A stretch of DNA of 64,000 nt from Kiritimatiellota bacterium B12222 (GTDB lineage: Bacteria; Verrucomicrobiota; Kiritimatiellia; SS1-B-03-39; UBA6053). The stretch lies in the NCBI GenBank assembly GCA_029719485.1, contig CP120722.1:2232001-2296000 (forward strand), given 5' to 3'. The notes under the pieces were generated by a model. The model saw nothing but the letters and a program-made list of their open reading frames with translations. It was not told the DNA's origin and made no database searches. Below are positions 44,962-52,659 of the stretch, one piece after another (the stretch's first letter is position 1; every line of letters starts with the position of its first letter). Position numbers and translations under genes: made by a program.

Positions 44962-47289
44962 ATGATGGAAAATACACAGACGGGTTTTAGTTCTGACGGA
45001 CGTCGTTTCAATTTGGATGATCCAACCCTCTTAAGATCTGCTGATGCAGATCTCTGGAATGATCGCATGTATTTGCAGATCGACCATAGAGGGAAGGTGA
45101 TTCGGAATGGATATTTAATGCCAGATATGAAGCATTATTCTCAACCCCTGCGGTGCTTTTATTTGCGGGATGTTGAGAGTGGTGAGCTGTGGACGGTTCC
45201 TCAAGGTCCGATTCGCACGAAGGCTGATACTTTTCTGTTTTCTGCAGGGAAATCGGATTTGATGTGGAAGCTTTCCCTATATGATATCGAGTGCACGGTA
45301 CGGGTAACGATCCCCGCGACCGACCTGGTTGAAGTGTGGTCGGTGGAGGTGAAAAATCTATCGTCCACTTCGCGAACCTTGGCTCTGTATAGCTATCTGC
45401 CCTTTGGGAAATTATCGTGGATGAGGCAGTCGGCGGAATACGATCCCGAGCATCAGGGGGTGATTGTGACCCATTTTCCATACTATGTGGAACATGAAGA
45501 TTATCCGAAACTGAAAGAAGGATGGAATCAGGCATTTGTGTTAAGTGATCGCGCCCCCGATTCGTGCATGTGTAGCATTCCTGATTTTATCGGTAGTGGG
45601 AGTATGGCGCAACCGGATGCCCTGATTCATCAGCGCGCTTTGCGTGCGCCCCATCCGTGGGCTGATGCCGATGTGGAGCAGGCGGCCATCATGCACTACG
45701 ATATGGTTTTGGAGGCTGACGAAGGTGCTGCGTTTCAGTTTGTGTTTGGTCCGGCCATGACGGAAGAAGATATTCAAAAAGCCAAGGCCTATGTTGTGCC
45801 GGGTGGATTTGAAAAAGCATTGGCTGACGCAGAGTCACGTGATGAGGCCTTCGCTCCTGCCTTGGAGATTGAATCTCCTGATCGTGATTTTAATGCCTAC
45901 ATGAATCATTGGCAGTCACGGCGAAGTCTGATGCTGGTGCGTGCGATGCGATTTATGTCTGCACCTCAAGGGCGGAATTTGTTGCAGGACGCCATGGCGG
46001 GGGCCTTGATTGACCCTGAGTTTAGTCGCAAGCGCTTTCTTCAATTTTATGGCTTTCAGCATCAGGATGGCTGGATCCCTCATGGTATGCCCTTGGAGCC
46101 CGAGGCTACGCAAATTAAAATTAACACCATTCCTCATAAGGATATAAATTCCTGGGGACCCTCGGCATTGACCTATTACATCTATGAAACGGGTGATGCT
46201 GCGATCCTAGATGAAGAGATTCCCTTTGCGGATGATCCCGATCAGCAGGCTTCATTATTTGAGCATATTTGCCGAGGATTAAACTGGTTACTCAGAGATC
46301 GGACCGAACGGGGATTGTGTCGCATAGGACAGGGGGATTGGAATGATCCTTTGAACATGGCGGGGTACAAAGAAAAAGGTGAATCTGTGTGGTTGAGTGA
46401 AGCCCTTGCCGTGGCTTTGGATCATTGGGCTCCGATTTGCGAAGATCGGGGACTCGACGGACTCGCGACAACGTATCAGCAGATGGCGGATGATTTACGC
46501 AGTAAAATCAATGCCTTGGCGTGGGATGGGAAATGGTATGTTCGTGGATTTACTGATGAAGGAAAGCCTTTTGGCTCTCATCAGGACGAAGAAGGGCGCA
46601 TTTTTCTCAATGCACAAAGTTGGGCTTTGATGGCCAAGGTTGCCGACGAAGAACGGAGTACATCTTGTATTCAGGCGGTGACCGATTTATTAGATACGCC
46701 TTCGGGGCCCATGACTTTGGCTCCGGCGTTCACGCGTATGCGACCTGATATTGGCAAGCTCACCCAGAAGATTCCGGGTCGTCTGGAAAATGGATCGGTG
46801 TATTGTCATGCGGTGACGTTTTACGCCTACGCACTTTATCAAGCCCAGCGCCCCGAAGCTGCGTTTGCATTATTGCGTAATTTAATTAGTGGAGCCGAAA
46901 ACAATCCCATGGAACGAACGGGTCAATTGCCCTTGTACATTCCCAATTCGTATTTTGGTCTTCCTTGCGATTACAATGCGGGCATGAGCACGAAGTCCTC
47001 TTGTTCGGGAACGGCCGCGTGGTTTTATCGTACCGTGTTGGATTACACCTTTGGTCTGCGTGCGGAAGCGGAAGGCCTGCGTGTCGATCCTCAATTGCCA
47101 CAGGCGTGGGGAGACGCAAAAGCTGTACGGCGTTGGCGGGGATCCACTTATCAGGTGAGCTATGTACGCGATGAGGGAGTGAAAACCCTTCAGGTTATTT
47201 TGGATGGCACTTTGTTGGAGCGTAACTTGATCTTTCCTGATTCACGTCCTCGTACCCATGAGCTTTTGATTAAAATTCCTGCAAATTAA
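44962..47289 (+). CDS. GH94-family glycoside phosphorylase
   Basis: The 775-residue protein has no signal peptide. It matches the GH94 (cellobiose/chitobiose phosphorylase) layout: an N-terminal beta-sandwich (to about 270), a linker, an (alpha/alpha)6 barrel, and a short C-terminal beta domain. The general-acid Asp lies in IGQGDWNDPLNMAGYKEKGESVWLS (GDWND motif). A phosphate-site region reads YCHAVTFYAYAL, with SSCSGTAAWFYRTVLDYTFGLR. Such enzymes cleave beta-linked disaccharides with phosphate in the cytoplasm to give a sugar 1-phosphate. Substrate specificity cannot be read off. It probably processes oligosaccharides released by, or related to, the secreted beta-helix protein 12 bp upstream. 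Confidence 0.87.
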   Translation: MMENTQTGFSSDGRRFNLDDPTLLRSADADLWNDRMYLQIDHRGKVIRNGYLMPDMKHYSQPLRCFYLRDVESGELWTVPQGPIRTKADTFLFSAGKSDLMWKLSLYDIECTVRVTIPATDLVEVWSVEVKNLSSTSRTLALYSYLPFGKLSWMRQSAEYDPEHQGVIVTHFPYYVEHEDYPKLKEGWNQAFVLSDRAPDSCMCSIPDFIGSGSMAQPDALIHQRALRAPHPWADADVEQAAIMHYDMVLEADEGAAFQFVFGPAMTEEDIQKAKAYVVPGGFEKALADAESRDEAFAPALEIESPDRDFNAYMNHWQSRRSLMLVRAMRFMSAPQGRNLLQDAMAGALIDPEFSRKRFLQFYGFQHQDGWIPHGMPLEPEATQIKINTIPHKDINSWGPSALTYYIYETGDAAILDEEIPFADDPDQQASLFEHICRGLNWLLRDRTERGLCRIGQGDWNDPLNMAGYKEKGESVWLSEALAVALDHWAPICEDRGLDGLATTYQQMADDLRSKINALAWDGKWYVRGFTDEGKPFGSHQDEEGRIFLNAQSWALMAKVADEERSTSCIQAVTDLLDTPSGPMTLAPAFTRMRPDIGKLTQKIPGRLENGSVYCHAVTFYAYALYQAQRPEAAFALLRNLISGAENNPMERTGQLPLYIPNSYFGLPCDYNAGMSTKSSCSGTAAWFYRTVLDYTFGLRAEAEGLRVDPQLPQAWGDAKAVRRWRGSTYQVSYVRDEGVKTLQVILDGTLLERNLIFPDSRPRTHELLIKIPAN

Positions 47290-47678
47290 AAATATGTAAG
47301 CAGGAAAACAAGAAGCTTATGGGTGTTCATACGGCAATCGATCCGGACAAGGTTTGGGTAAAAGGTTGTGTGAGAAAGTCAATGAGATACCTTGAAAGGG
47401 GATGGAGCCGTGTTGAACGATCGGTGTAAAAAACCTCAAAAGAGGAATGAATTGACTGGTTCTTTTGTAAATGAGTTGTTTTGAACAAGTGACGATTGTT
47501 AAATTTAGATTAAAAAATATGCAAAAGAACCATTGCCAAAATCACCAAAAAGGATTAAGCTGATTTTGTGACTATGTCAAAAGCTCCTCGTTTCAAGTCT
47601 TTGACCTACGTTCATGCGATACCGTTAAACAGGTATTTACCTCATTGTAGACACTAAACTATATTCCCCATTATCTTT
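47290..47678. other. Gene-free interval between the GH94 gene and the pseudopilin-like gene
   Basis: No confident gene is seen. A 36-codon frame at 47319-47429 (MGVHTAIDPDKVWVKGCVRK...) follows an AGGA-containing stretch but has no recognisable homology. The second half is AT-rich. It carries the operator-like site at 47568 and, further down, TTGACC at 47601 as a possible -35 box for the next gene. Confidence 0.4.
47568..47580 (+). promoter_or_regulatory. Palindromic operator candidate GTGAC-TAT-GTCAA
   Basis: It matches TTGAC-N3-GTCAA in nine of ten defined positions; the core TGAC-TAT-GTCA is a perfect palindrome. It lies 99 bp upstream of the pseudopilin-like gene at 47679 and about 21 bp before the possible -35 box TTGACC (47601). 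Confidence 0.5.
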
Positions 47679-48485
47679 GTGAAGACATCTCATACAATTC
47701 AGAACCCGCAGTTGAATGGCGGACGTAGCTACAAAAAGCAGGCCTTTACTTTAATTGAAATGTTGGTCGTTATTGCGATCATCTCTTTATTGGCTGGATT
47801 GCTGGTACCCATGGTGAGTCGTGCAAAAGAAAAAGCGATGGACATTAGTTGTAAGTCCAATATTCGGGATTGTGTTTCAGCTTTACTGGAATTTGCTGTG
47901 GATCATGATGGTAGAGTACCCGTTCGGTATAATCCGTCCACCGATTCGAATGGAACTTGGACGGGGTGGCCTTATATTTTAAGTCGGACGGGTTACATGG
48001 GTGATTACAAGGCCGAGCAGGGAATCATCAAACGCAGACCCTACAGTTGTCCCCTCAGCGCAGGAAAAGAACGGCAGATCAATGCGAGTCAGGATTTGGT
48101 TTATGGGATTAATGAACCATGTTTTACAGGAGATGGGCAGAAAAGTGGCTATAAAGGTACTGAATATGATGCACTTGGTTTGTGGAAATTTTCAGGTAAA
48201 ACGAGCCGTTTGACCTATATTTCGATGATGCGGGTTGAGAAGCCTGCAAGTTTCATATTGTTGGGGGAGGCCTTTAGTGGATTTTATTTTAAAAATTTCG
48301 GTGTAGAAGTTCAGGCCTCTATTATTGGGGGGGATTATGCCTTTATGTGGCTTCGTCATGATGGGCATGCTAATGTTGCATTTGCTGATGGGCATGTGGG
48401 CCAGATTACCCGGGAAACCGGTGGAGATTATCTTCAGGCTTGGGCGACATGGACATTGCCTGATTATTATCCACCAGAAAATTGA
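47679..48485 (+). CDS. Pseudopilin-like secreted protein with H-X9-DG motif
   Basis: The start is a GTG at 47679, the only plausible start after an in-frame TAA at 47655. The 268-residue protein has a type IV prepilin leader (KKQAFTLIEMLVVIAIISLLAGLLVPMVSRAKEKA), with cleavage expected before Phe and Glu at mature position 5. A soluble domain follows. Near the C-terminus is RHDGHANVAFADGHVGQI, which contains His-X9-Asp-Gly exactly. These proteins are numerous in Planctomycetota and Verrucomicrobiota and usually stand alone, without other secretion genes; their function is unknown. The protein is preceded by the palindromic operator and followed by a terminator. Confidence 0.8.
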   Translation: MKTSHTIQNPQLNGGRSYKKQAFTLIEMLVVIAIISLLAGLLVPMVSRAKEKAMDISCKSNIRDCVSALLEFAVDHDGRVPVRYNPSTDSNGTWTGWPYILSRTGYMGDYKAEQGIIKRRPYSCPLSAGKERQINASQDLVYGINEPCFTGDGQKSGYKGTEYDALGLWKFSGKTSRLTYISMMRVEKPASFILLGEAFSGFYFKNFGVEVQASIIGGDYAFMWLRHDGHANVAFADGHVGQITRETGGDYLQAWATWTLPDYYPPEN

Positions 48486-48510
48486 TGCCATGAGCATGTT
48501 GAGTAAACAG

Positions 48511-48534
48511 AAGGGCCCTTATGGGTCCTTTTTT
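48511..48534 (+). terminator. Rho-independent terminator after the pseudopilin-like gene
   Basis: AAGGGCCC pairs with GGGTCCTT (one G-U pair) around a TTAT loop and runs into six T. It lies 25 bp after the stop codon at 48485. Confidence 0.85.
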
Positions 48535-48871
48535 GGGTTTCTCTGCTCTAACATGTACCATGAGAGGCTGCTGTGGATGGGTCGGGGACGTGTTTGTATG
48601 GCTTGTGATCTCCTGTGAAGATCTGGATCATTTGGGGGTTATGAATGTGGCCTGTTTATGGGAGGCTCACGCTTGTTGTATCGCTCTATTCTTCGTAAGT
48701 ACAACAGGGGGGGGGGCGGACTCAGGTATTCGAAATTATAAGAAGGGGGATACGGTGGCTTCGGATGAGGGCTGTACGCGTAGGGAGGAGGTGAGGGACC
48801 GCGAAGAGGCTGGCGCGATGTGGGTGTGCACTCTTCTGCAGGAAGGGATGAGAAGTCTTTGCGTATGGGCA

Positions 48872-48897
48872 AAAACAAAGCCCTCTCTATGAGAGGG
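48872..48897 (-). terminator. Rho-independent terminator after the minus-strand membrane protein gene
   Basis: A perfect CCCTCTC/GAGAGGG stem with a 3-base loop is followed, in the minus direction, by GCTTTGTTTTTG. It lies 38 bp beyond the stop of the gene ending at 48936. Confidence 0.75.
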
Positions 48898-48935
48898 TTG
48901 AAAGGTGGCTTTGGTTGAAGAGTCCTAGTCCTGGA

Positions 48936-49667
48936 TCAGCGGGACTGTTTGAACTGGAAGTTTTCAGCAAAGATATCGTCTAAATCTTTGCTCTTAGGTT
49001 TTAGCCCTAATTGTGCGCTGGGTAAGTGACGAACAATGGCTTTTATTGAGGGAATTTGAAGCAGTTCATCATCCAATAAATTGGTCGTCGATTGTTCTAG
49101 TCCGTAAACGTAGACCGGGGGGAGGCTTGCTAATTGTCTGTTACTCATGGATGCAGGTAGGCCTACAAAAGAGACCAAGGCCACCACTTGGTCATGGCTT
49201 CTGATGACCTCCATCAATTGCGCATACGAAATGTCTGCGGGACCTTGTGGGGTCATTTCTGGGGGAAGGCCCTCCGTTGAAAGTTCATTGAGGGTGCTGA
49301 GGTCCATCGCATTGAGTTTTACGATTGAGAGGTCTGTGCTACTGAGTCCCGCTTGAAAGCCTTGAAGATGAATTTCTGCTAAGGGGTTGGTTGCGCCTAT
49401 TATGGTTTCATCGAGAAGCAGTACGGTGCCTGAATTTACACCCGTTTGTGATATCGCTTGCCCAAATTTAAAGCCAATAGATTCATCCCACACGGTATGA
49501 TAGGTTTGTTTTTGATTCTCGGCGCGTGTACGGATAACCCACATAATGCCGCTCGCGCAGAGGAGCAGGGATAGGCCAATTAAGGCGGGTTGCCATTTAC
49601 GGTTTTGTTTTGACAAGATCGCGGTAATCGCAATGCTCACTATGAGTAAAAGTATGATGATCCACAT
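48936..49667 (-). CDS. Membrane protein with extracytoplasmic domain, unknown function
   Basis: The 243-residue protein has two N-terminal membrane helices (IIILLLIVSIAITAIL and ALIGLSLLLCASGIMWVI) and then a soluble domain of about 190 residues. A pattern of short strands and helices (GTVLLLDETIIGATNPLAEIHLQGFQAGLSS...HDQVVALVSFVGLP) resembles an alpha/beta binding fold. I do not recognise the family. The palindromic operator at 49688-49700 is only 21 bp before its ATG, so the message would be almost leaderless if that -35 is used. It is part of the putative regulon shared with the beta-helix/GH94 operon. Confidence 0.55.
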   Translation of the reverse strand: MWIIILLLIVSIAITAILSKQNRKWQPALIGLSLLLCASGIMWVIRTRAENQKQTYHTVWDESIGFKFGQAISQTGVNSGTVLLLDETIIGATNPLAEIHLQGFQAGLSSTDLSIVKLNAMDLSTLNELSTEGLPPEMTPQGPADISYAQLMEVIRSHDQVVALVSFVGLPASMSNRQLASLPPVYVYGLEQSTTNLLDDELLQIPSIKAIVRHLPSAQLGLKPKSKDLDDIFAENFQFKQSR

Positions 49668-49687
49668 AGCTTTTTATTTTGCACGTA

Positions 49688-49700
49688 TTGACTATGTCAA
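49688..49700 (-). promoter_or_regulatory. Palindromic operator candidate TTGAC-ATA-GTCAA (minus-strand reading)
   Basis: This is an exact match to TTGAC-N3-GTCAA, identical in minus-strand reading to the site at 42025. The TTGACA half can serve as -35, with ATAAAA 17 bases later as -10 for the gene starting at 49667. Confidence 0.65.
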
Positions 49701-49800
49701 CAAGATAAAAGTGAAGTAAAGTAGGTGTATTTAAGGATGGCGGGCGACCATGAGGCGAAGTGAATGAGCAGGATCTCGAGAGGTGAATGGGAGGATATGA

Positions 49801-49831
49801 AAAACGCAAACAGCTGAGCTGTTTGCGTTTC
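49801..49831 (-). terminator. Strong hairpin terminator after the PEP-CTERM gene
   Basis: AAACGCAAACAGCT and AGCTGTTTGCGTTT form a perfect 14-base inverted repeat with one base between them. In the minus direction it ends in a T-run. It lies 24 bp beyond the stop of the gene ending at 49855. Confidence 0.85.
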
Positions 49832-49854
49832 GCGCTCTTAACAGATCTATCGAC

Positions 49855-50535
49855 TTATTTCGCTTTGCGTCGGGCAAAGATGAGGATGGTGAAGCCCATG
49901 AGTAATAATCCCAGGGTTTCTGCTTCGGGAACAGCGGTCACGGTAATGTTGTCAAAGTTTGAGGTTTCTGCATCCACTCCTGAATAGGTGGTGTAACGAA
50001 GTTTCATGGTGGTTGCGCTGGTATAGTAGGAGGAATCAATCGTGACACTATATGATATGAAGGGGGTCGCAATATTGCCCGGGTCATTTTCTAAAGTGAT
50101 GGTGGTTCCATCATAGGATGTGTTCGTTCCATTTGCTACCCCCATATCCACTAAGACAGTTTCATAGCCATTGCCAAAATCTACGGCAAACCCTTTAAGT
50201 CCATCGCTGGCTTCAAATGAATTGTTTTGGCGCCAAATCCAAGAAATAGTTAGGCTGTTGGTGTCTTCAATATTAATGGGGGCATCAAGTTCGAGTCTGC
50301 GCTCCACACCACCTCGTACAAGTAAGCTATTCGCCCCTACGCCTCCATTGAGGACGTCAGCGACTACATTTACACCCGTCCCATTTGCAGTCCAAAGAGA
50401 TGGTGCGGCCCCTACGGTTTCTGGAGGGCTTTCAAATCCATCCTGAAAAAGGATTCCTGCTGGGGACAGGTTTGCGCAACTAAGACATATCAGTGTAGCC
50501 GTAATGATTTTTGAGATGTAGGGGGATGGATTCAT
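49855..50535 (-). CDS. PEP-CTERM sorted secreted protein
   Basis: The 226-residue protein starts with a signal peptide (MNPSPYISKIITATLICLSCANLSPAGILF). Its mature part looks like a beta-sandwich (FQDGFESPPETVGAAPSLW..., ...LRYTTYSGVDAETSNFDNITVTA) of the laminin/concanavalin-like type. It ends in a PEP-CTERM tail of variant form: VPEAETLGLLLMGFTILIFARRKAK, with Pro-Glu-Ala instead of Pro-Glu-Pro, a membrane helix and a basic end. It is likely cell-surface or matrix associated. The palindromic operator at 50606 is 71 bp before its start, and a strong terminator follows it. Confidence 0.78.
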   Translation of the reverse strand: MNPSPYISKIITATLICLSCANLSPAGILFQDGFESPPETVGAAPSLWTANGTGVNVVADVLNGGVGANSLLVRGGVERRLELDAPINIEDTNSLTISWIWRQNNSFEASDGLKGFAVDFGNGYETVLVDMGVANGTNTSYDGTTITLENDPGNIATPFISYSVTIDSSYYTSATTMKLRYTTYSGVDAETSNFDNITVTAVPEAETLGLLLMGFTILIFARRKAK

Positions 50536-50965
50536 GTCTGTTCCTGTGGATGTGCTGTGTTGAATAGGCGGGAAGTATGCTTGATGTTATCCTAGAGGTT
50601 TTTCTTTGACATGGTCAATAGTAAATTACGTGAAAAGACTGTTTTAATTGTTCTATATGCTCTTTAGATCGAGTTGTTATTTGTTTTTAACTATTTGAAT
50701 ATTTTTAGATTAAATTTTTTTGAAATATAGGTCAGATGAGGAAATAGCTTAATTTTAAGGGTTTATCCTCCGTTTTTATACAAGCAAAATCCCATCGTTA
50801 ATAATGGGGTAAGCTTTTCTTGAGGGCAAAATATAAGGGGCTTTTTCGATTAAAAAGTCTGCTGGGCCCTCGGGGAGTGCGTTACTGATGCGCTGTGACC
50901 GTATCAGGATGTGCTTATGGGCGAAGGAGAGGGGGAGGTCACTGAACGCAGTGCTCTTTGTTGGC
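50536..50965. other. Gene-free AT-rich interval carrying an operator
   Basis: It holds the operator and promoter of the PEP-CTERM gene at its left end. An AT-rich middle (50620-50780) and a weak CCCCAT/ATGGG hairpin near 50795-50815 could terminate the GntR gene. No coding frame looks convincing. Confidence 0.45.
50606..50618 (-). promoter_or_regulatory. Palindromic operator candidate TTGAC-CAT-GTCAA (minus-strand reading)
   Basis: This is an exact match to TTGAC-N3-GTCAA. In the minus direction TTGACC can act as -35, with TAGGAT 18 bases later as -10, for the PEP-CTERM gene starting at 50535. Confidence 0.62.
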
Positions 50966-52363
50966 TTAGACAGATGGAGGGGGAATGCGCTTGGAGGGGA
51001 CTGCGAATTCTGAAACGACTGGCGAGTTTTCGGGGATCATGTTGCGGATGCCCAAGGTGGTGCGGGCCAAGGATGCGAGTTCTTTACAGCCTTTGTCAAT
51101 GTCGAGATTATCATCTAAGATACGTTGGATGCCTTTGAGGACTAATTCCCCGGGATAGGGGGAAGCCAAATGAAAGTCATTACACACTTTGGTCATTTCG
51201 GTGATGAGGATGGCTTCTCTGGTGTCGTCTAAATCAAAACTCTTAAAGGCAGAACTGCGTCGAATTGGGATGCTGGCTTTTTCTTGAGCGAGACGGTCTT
51301 GAACGGGTTCGGATAAAATCATGCGCACAAGTTTGCGTACCAATAAAGGAGACGAACATGAATTTCGTACGCATATCAAATCGGTCGCTTGGGCGGTGAC
51401 ATCTTGTCCTCCGGGAATGGAGGGCAAGGGTACGGTGATCCAGTCTTCAAATCCTGAGATTTTAATGCGGTTTGTGAACAGTCGGTCGGCGATAAACATG
51501 GCGGTTTCTCCGTTCACAAAGCTTTCTTTGCATTTGTCATCGTCGTAGTCGGGTCGTTTACCGAGGGCTTTTCCGATTGCTTTGAAGTAATGCAGGCCTG
51601 CGAGAGTGTTGGGATGATCTATACACACCGGATCAGGCTTGCTGGGGTCAAATAAGCGACCGCCTGCACGGAAAACGAAGGTCATCCAAAGGAAGGGGTA
51701 GCCGTGCCAGTTGAGTACTTGTTCCGGCGGAAGCGTTTTGCATAAGGTTTGAATGGTTTCGAGAAAGGTTTCAGAGGTCCATCCGTGAGCGGGCAAGGTG
51801 CATGTGGCCTTTTTGAACAGCTTGGGGTTGCAGTAGATGACACGGGGTGAAAAGGAGAAGGGGATACCTACCAAGCGGCCATTGATGCGAAAAGGATCAA
51901 ATGCTTTTTCAAAAAAGACTGATTTATCAGGGTAACAATCCTCCAAGGCAGTGGACAAATCCATGTATTCTTCATGTCGGGTCAATACATGCAGGGTGGT
52001 TTTGATTTCTAAAATACTACGACTAAAGTGTTTGGTGATCCGTAAATCAGGGATCTCTTCGTGGATCATGTCTAGTAATCCGGGAAGCCACGGAAGTCGG
52101 TGTAGTTTATCAAACACGCTTAAGTTGTCTTGAAGTACGCGATCACGCCATCCTTGCAGCACAAACACCCCTTGACGGGGATGGGCTTCCAGCAAACCAT
52201 CGCGACATAAGGCGTCGATGCCATGTTGTACTTTGGCAAAGGAAATATCTAATTCATGAGCTAAATCCCGCGCTGGGGGAATTTGCTGACCTTCCGTGAT
52301 TTGTCCTGATTCAAGGAGGCCAAGGACATGACTTCTGACGGTAAATACTTTTGATGCTTCCAT
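50966..52363 (-). CDS. GntR-type transcriptional regulator fused to an ABC-type solute-binding protein domain
   Basis: The 465-residue protein has an N-terminal GntR winged helix (residues 1-70: VRSHVLGLLESGQITEGQQIPPARDLAHELDISFAKVQHGIDALCRDGLLEAHPRQGVFV). The rest is a family 1 extracellular solute-binding-protein fold without signal peptide. Its signs are FDPFRINGRLVGIPFSFSPRVIYCNPKLFKKA, WTSETFLETIQTLCKTLPPE, and FVNGETAMFIAD. Regulators of this phylum more often fuse GntR to a LacI-like sensor. The sensor family suggests a sugar or oligosaccharide effector. A weak operator-like site (52368-52380, eight of ten positions) lies just before its start, hinting at autoregulation. It is the obvious candidate to bind the TTGAC-N3-GTCAA sites at 42-50.6 kb. 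Confidence 0.8.
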   Translation of the reverse strand: MEASKVFTVRSHVLGLLESGQITEGQQIPPARDLAHELDISFAKVQHGIDALCRDGLLEAHPRQGVFVLQGWRDRVLQDNLSVFDKLHRLPWLPGLLDMIHEEIPDLRITKHFSRSILEIKTTLHVLTRHEEYMDLSTALEDCYPDKSVFFEKAFDPFRINGRLVGIPFSFSPRVIYCNPKLFKKATCTLPAHGWTSETFLETIQTLCKTLPPEQVLNWHGYPFLWMTFVFRAGGRLFDPSKPDPVCIDHPNTLAGLHYFKAIGKALGKRPDYDDDKCKESFVNGETAMFIADRLFTNRIKISGFEDWITVPLPSIPGGQDVTAQATDLICVRNSCSSPLLVRKLVRMILSEPVQDRLAQEKASIPIRRSSAFKSFDLDDTREAILITEMTKVCNDFHLASPYPGELVLKGIQRILDDNLDIDKGCKELASLARTTLGIRNMIPENSPVVSEFAVPSKRIPPPSV

Positions 52364-52659
52364 GGTTGTGACTCAATCAAATGGGGAGTTGATGCTTAAA
52401 ATAGAATAAATTTACGTGGAAAATAAGGGTGACCTACTCTTTTGACGTATATTTTTAGATGAGGAATGGAGAAATTCGAATAGTTAGGCTTCTGAATATG
52501 TCACAGTAAGGTATTTGGGGCTTTTCCGCGAGAAAAAAAGTATCATTCATAGAGACTCACCGCGTATTGTTTTTAGGCTGTTGTCTTTAAGAGGGGAGGC
52601 AAAGAAAAACCGCCACTCCGAAGACCGGAAGGCGGTTGTGTGTGAAGGACTATGGGTAC
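52364..52659. other. Gene-free interval upstream of the GntR-type gene
   Basis: Its left half should hold the promoter of the regulator (minus strand). It includes the weak operator-like GTGACTCAATCAA at 52368-52380. Its right end holds the terminator of the CsgG-like gene (52605-52637). No gene is seen. Confidence 0.45.
52605..52637 (-). terminator. Rho-independent terminator after the CsgG-like gene
   Basis: AACCGCC/GGCGGTT form the outer stem, with an inner TTCCGG/TCGGA pairing. In the minus direction it runs into TTTTTC. It lies 23 bp beyond the stop at 52660. Confidence 0.8.

Larger units (their letters stand above)
48486..48935. other. Gene-free interval with flanking terminators and a 10-G run
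   Basis: It contains terminators for both neighbours (48511-48534 plus strand, 48872-48897 minus strand). Between them is low-information sequence with a run of ten G at 48707-48716. A 123-codon plus-strand frame at 48521-48892 begins inside the terminator, and its translation lacks any family signature, so it is not accepted as a gene. Confidence 0.5.

Noticed and set aside
48521..48892. 123-codon plus-strand frame
   Set aside because: It begins inside a terminator hairpin, spans a 10-G run, and translates to a Cys/Trp-rich low-plausibility sequence.
52491..52503. Additional operator copy upstream of the GntR-type gene
   Set aside because: CTGAATATGTCAC differs from the palindrome at three of ten defined positions, too weak to count.
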